A stretch of 64,000 nucleotides of DNA from Corynebacterium aurimucosum ATCC 700975 (GTDB taxonomy: Bacteria; Actinomycetota; Actinomycetes; Mycobacteriales; Mycobacteriaceae), in the NCBI RefSeq assembly GCF_007672725.1, contig NZ_VDTC01000010.1, positions 1 through 64,000 of the forward strand. The letters are read 5' to 3'. The position numbers and the translations under genes are program-made. Positions 41,812 through 50,738 of the stretch are shown here, piece by piece. Numbering within the stretch: the stretch's first letter is position 1; each line of letters starts with the position of its first letter. The notes beneath the pieces are model-generated. The model saw only the letters and a program-made list of their open reading frames with translations. It did no database searches and had not been told where the DNA came from.

Positions 41812-42801
41812 ATGCCGTCAGCAGATCGCACTGCGGCTCGGACACCGGTCCGAGATCGAGCCATCGAAAGGCTCACCAACCTCACCTTTGCCCTCCACGG
41901 CGCAGCGCACCAAGGCGGGGTTCCCGACCGCAGCGCTGCCTGGATTCGCAGCAACGTCGAGGGCTATCAATCCCGCAGCGACGAGGCCTTTCAGAAGCAG
42001 CTTTCCCGCGACATTGTGACGCTGCAGCGAGCCGGTGTGCCGGTGGTGCACAGCAGTGGGGCGGAAGGCTCGCTGTATCGCCTCGATCCTGAGAGCTACC
42101 AGCTGCCTCCCGTGGACTTCACACCCGAGGAAGCCATGGTGTTGGGCGTTGCCGGCGGGATTGGCACCCCGGGCGGTTTGAGTGATTTCAGCTTGTCCGC
42201 GTGGACAAAGCTAGCGGCCTCGGGAGCCTCCCGCGACCTGCGCGGCGCGCCCGTCTACACCGCCGTCAACGACATGACCAGGCTGAGCCCAGAGCTCGTC
42301 ACCGGGGTGATTACCGCCGTGCGTGCGGGGCTGCGCATCTCCTTTGATTACTTTGCCACGCCCTCAGCCGAACCGGTTCGCCGCCACATGGACCCGTGGG
42401 GGTTGGTCAATCACCGTGATCGCGTCTATCTCGTCGGATGGGATGTGGACCGGGAGGCACCCCGCACCTTCCGCGCCACCCGCGTGGACAACGTCCGGCG
42501 CTCGCGCGCTGCGGCCACGCACCTCGAACCCACCGCGCCGCTGCAAGATCTCGTCGTGGAGGCGCTGGATCGGGGAGATACCGTCGATGCCCTCCTTGAG
42601 GTACCGGATGGCCAGGCCGCCGAGCTTGTCGACGCCGGACGCAGACGCTCGGATGGCCTGCTTGAGCTGACGGGCGTGCGCCGCGATTGGCTGGTGCGCA
42701 CCGCCGCGGGATATGCGCCGGATATCGTCGTAGCCCAGCCAGAAGACGTTCGCTCGGACATCATCGCGCTCTTGAATGGGGAGGAACCGCACCATGGCTG
42801 A
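41812..42801 (+). CDS. pafB: WYL-domain regulator PafB
   Basis: A 329-aa transcriptional activator subunit. The N-terminal winged helix lies at about 15-80, a WYL domain at about 165-250 (ISFDYFATPSAEPVRRHMDPWGLVNHRDRVYLVGWD), and a WCX-type C-terminal part follows. With PafC it forms a complex that in mycobacteria switches on LexA-independent DNA-damage genes. The ATG at 41812 has AAGGAA (41797-41802) upstream. It overlaps pafC by 8 nt. Confidence 0.93.
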   Translation: MPSADRTAARTPVRDRAIERLTNLTFALHGAAHQGGVPDRSAAWIRSNVEGYQSRSDEAFQKQLSRDIVTLQRAGVPVVHSSGAEGSLYRLDPESYQLPPVDFTPEEAMVLGVAGGIGTPGGLSDFSLSAWTKLAASGASRDLRGAPVYTAVNDMTRLSPELVTGVITAVRAGLRISFDYFATPSAEPVRRHMDPWGLVNHRDRVYLVGWDVDREAPRTFRATRVDNVRRSRAAATHLEPTAPLQDLVVEALDRGDTVDALLEVPDGQAAELVDAGRRRSDGLLELTGVRRDWLVRTAAGYAPDIVVAQPEDVRSDIIALLNGEEPHHG

Positions 42802-43759
42802 TCAGCCACGCAAACTGCAGTCTCTTGTTCGCTCCCTCAACCTCATCCCATACCTGCGCAACCACCCAGGGGTGACCCCGATGGAAGCGGCCGAGGACTT
42901 GGGGATGACACCTGCTGAGCTTAAGGATGCCGTCGACAGACTTTTCTGCTCTGGGGTGGGCCGCAATACTGAGGACCTCATCGACTTAAGCTTCAGCTAC
43001 CGCGATGGCATCGAGATCTACAACGACCAGGGCCTGACCCAGGCCCTGCGCTTGACCCCAACGGAGGCCGGCGCGTTGTTGCTGACGCTCGAGTCCCTTG
43101 AGGCAATGCCGGGGCTTGTCGACGTCTCCGCAGTCCATTCCGCCGCCGCGAAGCTGCGCGAGATCATGGATGAAAAGACCGCCGCCATCTACGATTCCCT
43201 GGCCACAACGGATCCGGAGGAATCTCAGGTGCAAGCGGCGCTGGCGGGGGCCGTCGACAAGCGCCGGCAGGTCCGTTTCACCTATTGGAGCATGTCCTCC
43301 AACCGCACCAGCGAGCGCACCGTGCACCCAGCACGAATCTTCATCGTGGATGGAGAACCCTATTTGGTGGCCTGGGACGAATCGGTAGGGGAGCACCGCA
43401 CGTTCCGCTTGGACCGCATGAGCGATGTTGAGGTGCTTGACGCAACCGCAACCCCGCACCTGCGCAAGCTGGACTTCAACCCCGATTCCCCCTTTGGCCT
43501 AGATCACACTCTCGTTGCGCAGCTGGAGATTAACCAAGAATTCACCTGGCTAGCAGAACACTACGACATCACTCTCGGCAAAACACTAGAAAATGGGCGG
43601 ATAGCTGCGACGATGCCCGTCGGATCTGAAGCATGGTTTAGCCGTTTCGCTCTCGGTCAAGCCGACCGATTGCGGGTCGTGGGGCCGCAGAAGCTCGTCG
43701 ACGCCATTTCGGAACATAGAAAACGGGCGTTGGAGCGTTATACTCAACTGCCAGACTAA
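42794..43759 (+). CDS. pafC: WYL-domain regulator PafC
   Basis: A 321-aa partner of PafB with the same architecture: winged helix (about 5-60), WYL domain (VRFTYWSMSSNRTSERTVHPARIFIVDGEPYLVAWD, about 158-195) and a WCX-like C-terminal part. The start ATG at 42794 lies within the last codons of pafB (ATGGCTGA), giving translational coupling. Two perfect hairpins follow in the short spacer before tatA. Confidence 0.93.
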   Translation: MADQPRKLQSLVRSLNLIPYLRNHPGVTPMEAAEDLGMTPAELKDAVDRLFCSGVGRNTEDLIDLSFSYRDGIEIYNDQGLTQALRLTPTEAGALLLTLESLEAMPGLVDVSAVHSAAAKLREIMDEKTAAIYDSLATTDPEESQVQAALAGAVDKRRQVRFTYWSMSSNRTSERTVHPARIFIVDGEPYLVAWDESVGEHRTFRLDRMSDVEVLDATATPHLRKLDFNPDSPFGLDHTLVAQLEINQEFTWLAEHYDITLGKTLENGRIAATMPVGSEAWFSRFALGQADRLRVVGPQKLVDAISEHRKRALERYTQLPD

Positions 43760-43781
43760 GAGCTCTCCTGTGTGCGCCCCG

Positions 43782-43814
43782 TGCAGCGCTGCGCTGCATG
43801 GAAGCGTACGCTTC
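43782..43814 (+). other. Two adjacent hairpins between pafC and tatA
   Basis: TGCAGCG-CTG-CGCTGCA (43782-43798) and the perfect palindrome GAAGCGTACGCTTC (43801-43814) stand side by side in the 83-nt pafC-tatA spacer. They could be a processing or partial termination site that sets different levels for pafBC and tatAC. Confidence 0.55.
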
Positions 43815-43842
43815 ATCAACCTAGAAAGAAGGGGCACCCTCA

Positions 43843-44106
43843 ATGACCGTGGGACCTTTGGAAATCGGCCTTGTCGTTCTCGTTATCGTGCTGTTGTTCG
43901 GCGCCAAGAAGCTGCCGGAGCTAGCTCGTTCGATGGGCCGCTCCATGCGCATTTTTAAGTCCGAAGTCAAGGAGATGAAGGAGGAGAACAACACTCCCGA
44001 GCAGCAGGCCCAAATTGCTGCATCGAAGAAGAACGATGAGGACTTCTGGAACAGCCCGGAAATGCAGCCGCGCGCATCCAAGCCGGTTGATGGAAATCAG
44101 AACTAA
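43843..44106 (+). CDS. tatA: Sec-independent translocase subunit TatA
   Basis: An 87-aa Tat subunit that assembles the protein-conducting part of the twin-arginine pathway. A single transmembrane helix (residues 7-22) is followed by the [23 protein letters not shown] hinge and amphipathic helix, then an acidic tail. A ribosome binding site AGAAGG lies upstream. TatC follows, and no tatB is seen here. Confidence 0.95.
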   Translation: MTVGPLEIGLVVLVIVLLFGAKKLPELARSMGRSMRIFKSEVKEMKEENNTPEQQAQIAASKKNDEDFWNSPEMQPRASKPVDGNQN

Positions 44107-44121
44107 TCATCTTTCTCGGTA

Positions 44122-44167
44122 GGCACACCACGCTCAAGGGACTTGGAACTCCAAGGGAGTGTGTGCC
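44122..44167 (+). other. Stem-loop between tatA and tatC
   Basis: GGCACAC (44122-44128) pairs with GTGTGCC (44161-44167), with further pairing of CTC with GAG and an apical CTTGGAACTCCAAG. There is no T-run, so it may stabilise the tatA mRNA or lower read-through into tatC; TatA is needed in large excess over TatC. Confidence 0.55.
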
Positions 44168-44195
44168 GCTGTGGGCTTTCTAGGGAGGCATTGCA

Positions 44196-45284
44196 TTGAG
44201 TACCGCGAGTACACCGCCGAATCCCGCGTCTAGCGCACGCAAGCAAAAGTGGACCTCAAAGCTGCGCCGCAAGCCCAAGAATCCTACGGGGGAGATGACC
44301 CTAGTCCAACATCTCCAAGAACTGCGTCGGCGCATCGTGATTTCCTTGCTTGCTCTCGTGGTAGGCACCATCATCGGATTCATTTGGTATCAAAACGCTC
44401 CGTTTAATATGGCGCCGCTAGGCGAGATCTTGCGTGGGCCCTATTGCTCGCTGCCTGAGGAAAAGCGCATCTCTTTCACCGCGGATGGCGAATGCCGCTT
44501 GCTCGCCACCAGCCCCTTCGAAATGCTGCTGCTGCGCCTCAAAGTGGGCGCGTTGGCTGGCGCAGTAATGTCCTCACCGGTGTGGCTCCATCAAATATGG
44601 GCATTCATTGTGCCCGGTCTGCATAAGAACGAGCGCCGTTTCACCTTCTTTTTTGTCTCCACGGCGGTAGTTCTCTTCGTGCTTGGCGCGCTTCTTGCCT
44701 ACTTCATCCTTTCCGTGGGTTTGGAGTTCCTCATGGGCATGGGCTCGGAGTACCAGACCGCGGCACTAACCGGTGAGCGCTATTTCTACTTCCTGCTGAC
44801 GTTGCTCCTCATCTTCGGCGTGAGCTTTGAGATCCCACTACTCGTGGTATGCCTCAATGTGATAGGTGTCCTGGAATACGATGACGTCAAGGACAAGCGC
44901 CGCATCATCATTGTCGCCATCATGATCTTCGCTGCGGTGGTGACACCCGGCCAAGAACCTTTTTCGATGTTGGTCTTGGCCGGTGCCCTCGTACTCCTCG
45001 TGGAATTGGCCTTCCAGTTCTGCCGCATCAACGACAAACGCCAGAAGCGCCAGCGCCCAGACTGGATGGATCTGGATGATGAAACAGCCTCGTCCTTGGA
45101 CGAAGGTCCGGGTGCCATAGGTGCACCAACTCCGGTGTCTGCATCAACGAGCGTTTCTGCGTCTTCGCGGCCGGTATCTTCCAGGCCTGTTCCCCCGACC
45201 TCGACGGGTGAAGCTCCGACACCGCAGCCTCAACAGAGGAACACTCAGCCCCCGCAGAGCGGCTTCTTCGACGACGTTCTGTAG
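44196..45284 (+). CDS. tatC: Sec-independent translocase subunit TatC
   Basis: A 362-aa membrane protein that recognises twin-arginine signal peptides. The N-terminal motif MTLVQHLQELRRRIVISL and six hydrophobic helices between about residues 45 and 270 match the family. The last 75 residues are an unusually long Ser/Thr/Pro/Gln-rich cytoplasmic tail. The start is a TTG at 44196 with AGGGAGG upstream; an earlier start has no ribosome binding site. Confidence 0.94.
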   Translation: MSTASTPPNPASSARKQKWTSKLRRKPKNPTGEMTLVQHLQELRRRIVISLLALVVGTIIGFIWYQNAPFNMAPLGEILRGPYCSLPEEKRISFTADGECRLLATSPFEMLLLRLKVGALAGAVMSSPVWLHQIWAFIVPGLHKNERRFTFFFVSTAVVLFVLGALLAYFILSVGLEFLMGMGSEYQTAALTGERYFYFLLTLLLIFGVSFEIPLLVVCLNVIGVLEYDDVKDKRRIIIVAIMIFAAVVTPGQEPFSMLVLAGALVLLVELAFQFCRINDKRQKRQRPDWMDLDDETASSLDEGPGAIGAPTPVSASTSVSASSRPVSSRPVPPTSTGEAPTPQPQQRNTQPPQSGFFDDVL

Positions 45285-45355
45285 GATTGTCAGCCTTCTT
45301 AGGTACCTTGTTCAAACGTTCCCGCTTGGCGCCGGGGACCGTCGCGCTAGTTCGC

Positions 45356-45372
45356 GGTACCTGACAGGTACC
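45356..45372. promoter_or_regulatory. 17-bp palindrome over the helY promoter
   Basis: GGTACCTGACAGGTACC is a perfect palindrome with 8-bp arms around one base. Its right arm overlaps the probable -10 TACCCT (45369-45374), 8 nt before the helY ATG. A related half site AGGTACCTT lies at 45301-45309. This is a good repressor-operator candidate; the regulator is unknown. Confidence 0.6.
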
Positions 45373-45382
45373 CTGGGGACTT

Positions 45383-48196
45383 ATGACACTGACGAATCTG
45401 GACGAGTTCACTCAAGCCCTGCCGTACTCACTGGATGACTTCCAGATCGAAGGATGCCAAGCAGTTGAAGCGGGCCACGGAGTCTTGGTCTGTGCTCCCA
45501 CCGGCGCGGGCAAAACGGTCGTTGGTGAGTTCGCCGTGTCCCTGGCGCTGCGCCAGGGGACCCGCTGTTTCTACACCACCCCTATCAAGGCGCTGAGTAA
45601 CCAGAAGTACCACGACCTGGTTGAGGCACACGGCGAGGATGCCGTGGGGCTGCTGACGGGTGATGTCTCCATCAATTCTTCCGCGGACATCCTCGTGATG
45701 ACCACTGAGGTTTTGCGCAACATGATTTATGCGGGCTCAGGCGCATTGGATCGCTTGACCCACGTGGTGATGGATGAGATCCACTTCTTGGCGGATGCCT
45801 CGCGCGGCGCGGTATGGGAAGAGGTCATCCTCAACCTCGAGGAACATGTTTCCATCATCGGTTTGTCGGCAACGGTGTCCAACTCCGAGGAGTTCGGCCG
45901 GTGGCTAACCACCGTGCGCGGAGATACCAAGGTCATCGTTACCGATAAGCGCCCCGTCCCGCTGGACCAGTGGATGATGGTGGGACGCAAGATCTACCCA
46001 CTCTTCGAGCCTGATTCAGGCGGCCAGGTCAATGCTGAGTTGGCGCGCCGTATCCAGCGCCTAGAAGCAGGAGACAGCGATAACGGCCGCGCAGACTATG
46101 CACAAAACCGCGCGAGCTTCCGTGCACGTGCCCGACACAAAGGCGGAGGACGCAACGACCGAAACAAAGATCGGCGCAGCGGCGCACCCCGCGCGCAGGA
46201 CCGCTACCGGCCGCTGGGTCGTCCAGAGGTACTCAAAGAACTGCAGTCAATGGAGATGCTGCCGGCGATTACCTTCATCTTTTCCCGAGCGGGCTGCGAT
46301 GGCGCTTTGTATCAGTGCCTGCGCTCCCGCATGGTGTTGACCTCCCAAGAGGAGACAGCTGAGATTAAGGCCATCGTCGATAAGGGCGTGGAAGGCATTC
46401 CGGAAGAAGACCTCAAGGTTCTTGATTTCAAGCGCTGGCGCGAGGCGCTTTCGCGTGGCTTCGCCGCCCACCATGCGGGTATGCTGCCAGCTTTTAGGCA
46501 CATCGTGGAGGAGCTCTTCGTCAAAGGTCTGGTTCGTGCGGTCTTTGCCACCGAAACCCTTGCCCTAGGAATCAATATGCCGGCGCGCACGGTGGTCCTT
46601 GAGAAGCTCGTGAAGTTTAACGGCGAGGCACACGTGGACCTGACACCGGGTCAGTACACGCAGCTCACCGGCCGCGCGGGCAGGCGTGGCATCGATACCT
46701 TGGGCAATGCCGTCGTGCAGTGGGCACCCGCCATGGATCCCACCGCGGTGGCGGGCCTCGCATCGACCCGCACTTATCCGCTCATCTCTACCTTCGAACC
46801 CGGCTACAACATGGCCATCAACCTGCTGGGCATGCTCGGCTTCGATGACTCTCTGCGCCTGCTGGAGAAGTCCTTTGCGCAGTTCCAGGCGGATGGTTCC
46901 GTCGTGGAAGAAACGCGCGAGATTGAGCGCGCTGAGCACCGGGTCCGTGAGCTTCGGGCACAGTTGGATCAGGCCGTAGATAACTTGGCACCACCGACAA
47001 TTGATGGTGAAGACCCGGCGGAGATCCTCATGGACTATATGAGGCTGCGCCGCGCACTGACTGAGGAGGAAAAGTCAGCGCGTGCCTCCAAGAAAGAAGA
47101 GAGGAGCAAGGAGGTCGCGGCGGTCCTTGCCCGCTTGCAGGTGGGTGAGGTCATCGCTATCGCAACGAAGAAGCGACCAACCCTGGCAGTTGTCATCACC
47201 CCAGCAAACCAGACCGCCGATCCACGCCCCTGGGTTACCACGGAGACCGGGTGGTCAGGCCGCATCGATGCAGCCGGTATAGATAATCCGCCAATTGTGG
47301 TCGGCCACATGAAGCTGCCGCGTGCGGCGCAGAAGAATCCGCGTCGGCATACCAAGTATGTTCAGGATGCCTTCAAGCGCGACTACTACAAGCGGCCTAA
47401 GAAGATGCGCACTGAGCCGCGCAATCGTCCCAACAAGAAGATCGCGCAGCTGCGCGATGCCTTCCGCGAGCACCCGGTGCACAATTGGCCGGCGACCGAC
47501 CGCGAGCAGCTGGCCGGTGTGGCCCAAAAGCTCGCCCGACGCGAGCGCGAGCTCCACAAGTTGGAAGCCAAGGTGGAGCGCGCCACGGATACCCTCGGCC
47601 GCACTTTCGAGCGCATCGTGGACCTGCTGGCGGAAATGGATTACGTGGAGTTTGAAGGCTATGGCGAGGACCGCGAGCCGGTCATCACGGACGAAGGCGA
47701 GCGCTTGGCCAAGATCCATTCCGAATCCGACCTACTGGTGGCACAATGCCTCAAGCGGGGTATCTGGAATGACCTTGACCCGGCAGAGCTGGCCGGCGTT
47801 GCCTCCCTGTGTGTCTTCGAAAACCGCAAGGCCACCCGCGGCGAACCAGGTGCGGCTAGCGACGACATGGCGGACGCCATGAACGCAACGTGGCGCATCT
47901 ACACGGAGCTTGTCAGCGATGAGAAGCGCCATAATCTGCCACAGACCCGTGAACCGGAGCCCGCCTTCGCGCTGGCGATCCACCAGTGGACGGCGGGCGC
48001 ACCCTTGGCCTATTGCATGGCCGCTGCCAACGAGTCCGGCGCAGAGCTGACTCCAGGCGACTTCGTCCGTTGGTGCCGCCAGGTCATCGACCTGCTCCAG
48101 CAGGTAGCCAAGACAGGCTACGAAGAAGAGATTCGCCGCAATGCCCGGCGCGCCATTGACGCGATTCAACGAGGCGTTGTCGCCATCGGCGCTTAA
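45383..48196 (+). CDS. helY: DEXH-box RNA helicase, HelY/Mtr4-like
   Basis: A 937-aa Ski2/Mtr4-type helicase. Motif I is APTGAGKT (near residue 38), motif II is MDEIH, motif III LSAT, and motif VI QLTGRAGRRGIDT; the C-terminal helical DSHCT-like region is complete. A basic, low-complexity insertion rich in Arg, Asp and Gly (about residues 232-275) lies between the two RecA-like halves. Related enzymes unwind RNA for decay. The gene follows tatAC as in M. tuberculosis (Rv2092c). The start is leaderless, with a palindrome over the promoter. It overlaps the convergent protease gene by 4 nt. Confidence 0.93.
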   Translation: MTLTNLDEFTQALPYSLDDFQIEGCQAVEAGHGVLVCAPTGAGKTVVGEFAVSLALRQGTRCFYTTPIKALSNQKYHDLVEAHGEDAVGLLTGDVSINSSADILVMTTEVLRNMIYAGSGALDRLTHVVMDEIHFLADASRGAVWEEVILNLEEHVSIIGLSATVSNSEEFGRWLTTVRGDTKVIVTDKRPVPLDQWMMVGRKIYPLFEPDSGGQVNAELARRIQRLEAGDSDNGRADYAQNRASFRARARHKGGGRNDRNKDRRSGAPRAQDRYRPLGRPEVLKELQSMEMLPAITFIFSRAGCDGALYQCLRSRMVLTSQEETAEIKAIVDKGVEGIPEEDLKVLDFKRWREALSRGFAAHHAGMLPAFRHIVEELFVKGLVRAVFATETLALGINMPARTVVLEKLVKFNGEAHVDLTPGQYTQLTGRAGRRGIDTLGNAVVQWAPAMDPTAVAGLASTRTYPLISTFEPGYNMAINLLGMLGFDDSLRLLEKSFAQFQADGSVVEETREIERAEHRVRELRAQLDQAVDNLAPPTIDGEDPAEILMDYMRLRRALTEEEKSARASKKEERSKEVAAVLARLQVGEVIAIATKKRPTLAVVITPANQTADPRPWVTTETGWSGRIDAAGIDNPPIVVGHMKLPRAAQKNPRRHTKYVQDAFKRDYYKRPKKMRTEPRNRPNKKIAQLRDAFREHPVHNWPATDREQLAGVAQKLARRERELHKLEAKVERATDTLGRTFERIVDLLAEMDYVEFEGYGEDREPVITDEGERLAKIHSESDLLVAQCLKRGIWNDLDPAELAGVASLCVFENRKATRGEPGAASDDMADAMNATWRIYTELVSDEKRHNLPQTREPEPAFALAIHQWTAGAPLAYCMAAANESGAELTPGDFVRWCRQVIDLLQQVAKTGYEEEIRRNARRAIDAIQRGVVAIGA

Positions 48197-48822
48197 TTTC
48201 CTTCGACCAAGTCCAGCATCGCGGAGGCTGCCGCCGCGATGGCCTTGCGGTGGGGCGCGACCAGCGCCACCGTGGCTAGCTTCAGGTTTCTCCCCAATGG
48301 GTTGAGGATGAGGGCTTGTGTGCCGATGATGGCGGCGTCGACAAGCGCTGGCCCACCCGAGTCACCCTTGACTGCCGGAATCGTGTTGAAGACAAATCCG
48401 GCGGGGGAGACAGTGGTGCGGAAGTCGATGGACCACGTGCGAAAGAAGGGCAGTAGAAACAACCCCGTTCGCTTCTGTGCGCGACGGGACTTTCCGCCAT
48501 ATCCCCAGGTGTTGACTGGCGCGCGAAAATGCGGTGTGCTTTTAGCGAGCCCCGGAAGGTCCCGGGGCGGTGCTGGTATATCAAGCAGGCACACAGCTAT
48601 ATCGGTCCCGTCAATCGTGCGCACGGCGGTGATCCGCCGGTTGAACCCGCCACTGACTTTGTAGTGTTCACCACCGCCCACGCCATCGCGAAAGAAGTGC
48701 GCACAGGTCAGAACTAGCCGGGTTCGCTGCTGGGAGCGGGGGTTTAAGGATGCATCGATGAGCACACCCGAGCAATAGCTACCGCGGGTACGGATCTTGA
48801 CGGCTGCGGGATAGGAATTCAC
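48193..48822 (-). CDS. Trypsin-like (S1) serine protease without signal peptide
   Basis: A 209-aa chymotrypsin-fold protease. The triad is complete: His42 in LTCAHFF, Asp74 in DGTDIAV and Ser155 in KGDSGGPAL. Cys17 and Cys40 are placed as the disulfide next to the catalytic His in secreted trypsins, yet no signal peptide or transmembrane segment precedes the domain. The start is GTG 48822, 7 nt after a -10 TAAGCT (48835-48830), so a leaderless mRNA and this N-terminus are likely. It is divergent from pepQ, 45 bp apart. Substrate is unknown. Confidence 0.85.
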   Translation of the reverse strand: MNSYPAAVKIRTRGSYCSGVLIDASLNPRSQQRTRLVLTCAHFFRDGVGGGEHYKVSGGFNRRITAVRTIDGTDIAVCLLDIPAPPRDLPGLAKSTPHFRAPVNTWGYGGKSRRAQKRTGLFLLPFFRTWSIDFRTTVSPAGFVFNTIPAVKGDSGGPALVDAAIIGTQALILNPLGRNLKLATVALVAPHRKAIAAAASAMLDLVEGN

Positions 48823-48867
48823 GGCGCCCAGCTTAACTGGACGAAGGCGAGCGGTAGGCTAACTGCC

Positions 48868-49992
48868 ATGACTGATTATGCTTCCCGCTTGGACCGCGCC
48901 CGCGCGATTGCCGCTGCCAAGGGTATCGATGTATTGCTCGTGGGTACCGGCGCAGAGTTCGCTTATCTTACGGGTTCCTGGGTCTCTTCCCATGAGCGGT
49001 TGACGTGCCTGGTCATCCGTCCCGAGGCCAAACCGATCATCGTCGCACCCAGCACCGACATTGAATCGCTTCAAGGCGTTGCTGCCCAGCTAGTGGGATG
49101 GAGTGACGGGCAGGACCCTTATGCACTGGCCTTAGACGGTACGCATCCCACCACCGTGGTTGTGGGCTCTTCGCTAACTGCGGACCACGTATTGCGTTTC
49201 CAGTCCACGATTCGACGCCAAGTCGAGCCGTCTTCGCTCACTTCGACGGATGCTCCACATGTGGAGTATGTGCTTGCTACCGAGGCGCTGGCTGGGCTCT
49301 TTAGCCGCAAGGACCCAGATGAAGTCGCGGAGCTGCGCGCTGCGGCAGTGGCTATCGATGCCGTCCATGCAGAGGTGCCACGTCTCCTGCAGCCTGGCCG
49401 CACTGAGGCCGACGTAGCGGCAGATTTGCGCGAGCTTATCTTGCGCGAGCACAAAGAGGTGGACTTCATCATCGTTGGTTCCGGCCCGAATGGTGCGAAC
49501 CCGCACTATGACTACGGGGAGCGCGAACTCAGCGCTGGTGATCCCGTGGTGGTGGATATCGGGGGCACGTTGCCCTCCGGCTATCACTCTGATTGCACAC
49601 GCACCTACGTGGTAGGCGCAGATCCTTCTGCGGCGCCTGCTGATTTCCAGGAAGCCTATGCGGTGTTGGAAGAGGCCCAAGCTGCCGGGCGAGCTGCTGC
49701 ACGGCCCGGGGCGACTGCCCAGGAGATCGACCGTGCGACACGCAGTGTGATCGAAAGCGCCGGCTGGGGTGAGTACTTCACGCACCGCACCGGACATGGC
49801 ATCGGCTTGTCGACGCACGAGGAGCCCTTCATCATGGAAGGAAACGAGCTGGAGCTTGCAGAGTCCATGGCCTTCTCGATCGAACCTGGTATCTATGTAC
49901 CCGGAAAATGGGGCATGCGTCTCGAGGACATCGTGGTGACCACCGAGTCCGGCTACGAGTCTTTGAACCAAGCTCCGAGGGGGTTGCGTTAA
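48868..49992 (+). CDS. Xaa-Pro peptidase, M24B family
   Basis: A 374-aa cytosolic metallopeptidase (PepQ/PepP type) that cleaves peptides with proline at the second position. The creatinase-like N-terminal domain (residues 1-130) precedes the pita-bread catalytic domain. The five metal ligands are visible: Asp in VVVDIGG, Asp in HSDCTRTY, His in TGHGIGLSTHEEPF, Glu in FSIEPGIYV and Glu in MRLEDIVV. A -10 TAGGCT (48855-48860) lies 7 nt before the ATG. The stop codon overlaps the start of the SDR gene (TAATG). Confidence 0.93.
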   Translation: MTDYASRLDRARAIAAAKGIDVLLVGTGAEFAYLTGSWVSSHERLTCLVIRPEAKPIIVAPSTDIESLQGVAAQLVGWSDGQDPYALALDGTHPTTVVVGSSLTADHVLRFQSTIRRQVEPSSLTSTDAPHVEYVLATEALAGLFSRKDPDEVAELRAAAVAIDAVHAEVPRLLQPGRTEADVAADLRELILREHKEVDFIIVGSGPNGANPHYDYGERELSAGDPVVVDIGGTLPSGYHSDCTRTYVVGADPSAAPADFQEAYAVLEEAQAAGRAAARPGATAQEIDRATRSVIESAGWGEYFTHRTGHGIGLSTHEEPFIMEGNELELAESMAFSIEPGIYVPGKWGMRLEDIVVTTESGYESLNQAPRGLR

Positions 49993-50738
49993 TGGGCGCG
50001 CTATTGATTCTTGGTGGGCGCAGCGATATTGGCGGCGAGCTTGCACGCCGGTTGTGCGCAGGCCGCCCGGTAGTACTTGCCGCGCGGGGTGAGCACGGCA
50101 TGGATGAGCTCACCTCAGAGCTTCTGCGCAACGGAGCAACGTCCGTTCACACGCTTTCCTTCGATGCCGCGGATGTGTCCTCCCACCGCGCAGTTATCGA
50201 GCAAGCTGCAGCGCTCGCGGGTGAGGACATCACGACGGCGGTTGTCGCCTTCGGAATCTTGGGTGACCAGGAGCAAGCTGAGCACGACGAAGCCCATGCC
50301 TTCGACATCGCTCTGGTTGATTATGCCGCGCAGGTATCTATGCTCACCGTGCTGGCCGACGTCATGAAAAGAGGCCATATCGTGGCCTTTTCCTCCATTG
50401 CGGGCTGGCGTGCACGGCGGGCCAACTATGTCTATGGCTCAACCAAGGCTGGCCTCGATGCCTTCTGCCAAGGTCTGGCGGATCGCCTGCAGGGCAGCGA
50501 CCTAGCGCTGATCACCGCGCGCCCCGGTTTCGTTATCGGGTCCATGACACAAGGGATGAAACCCGCGCCCCTGTCGGTGACACCTGACGTAGTCGCACAA
50601 GCTGTGGTCAAGGCCGTCGAATCCTCGTCGGGTTCGCGGCCGGTGTCCCGCACGCTGTGGATCCCACGGACGCTTCAGCTGTTGGCCTGGGTCATGAAGC
50701 TTGTCCCGCGCCCCATCTGGCGGCACATGCCGCGCTAG
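49992..50738 (+). CDS. SDR family oxidoreductase, DprE2-like
   Basis: A 248-aa short-chain dehydrogenase. The cofactor loop is LGGRSDIGGELARRL (GxxxxIG), and the catalytic Ser, Tyr and Lys lie in AFSSIAGWRARRANYVYGSTKAGLD. The RRANYVYGSTKAGLDAF stretch and the C-terminal VPRPIWRHMPR closely resemble DprE2, the reductase of decaprenylphosphoryl-arabinose synthesis. No dprE1 is next to it, so it may be a paralog with another substrate. It starts one base inside the pepQ stop codon. It overlaps the cobG-like gene by 4 nt (CTAG). Confidence 0.85.
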   Translation: MGALLILGGRSDIGGELARRLCAGRPVVLAARGEHGMDELTSELLRNGATSVHTLSFDAADVSSHRAVIEQAAALAGEDITTAVVAFGILGDQEQAEHDEAHAFDIALVDYAAQVSMLTVLADVMKRGHIVAFSSIAGWRARRANYVYGSTKAGLDAFCQGLADRLQGSDLALITARPGFVIGSMTQGMKPAPLSVTPDVVAQAVVKAVESSSGSRPVSRTLWIPRTLQLLAWVMKLVPRPIWRHMPR

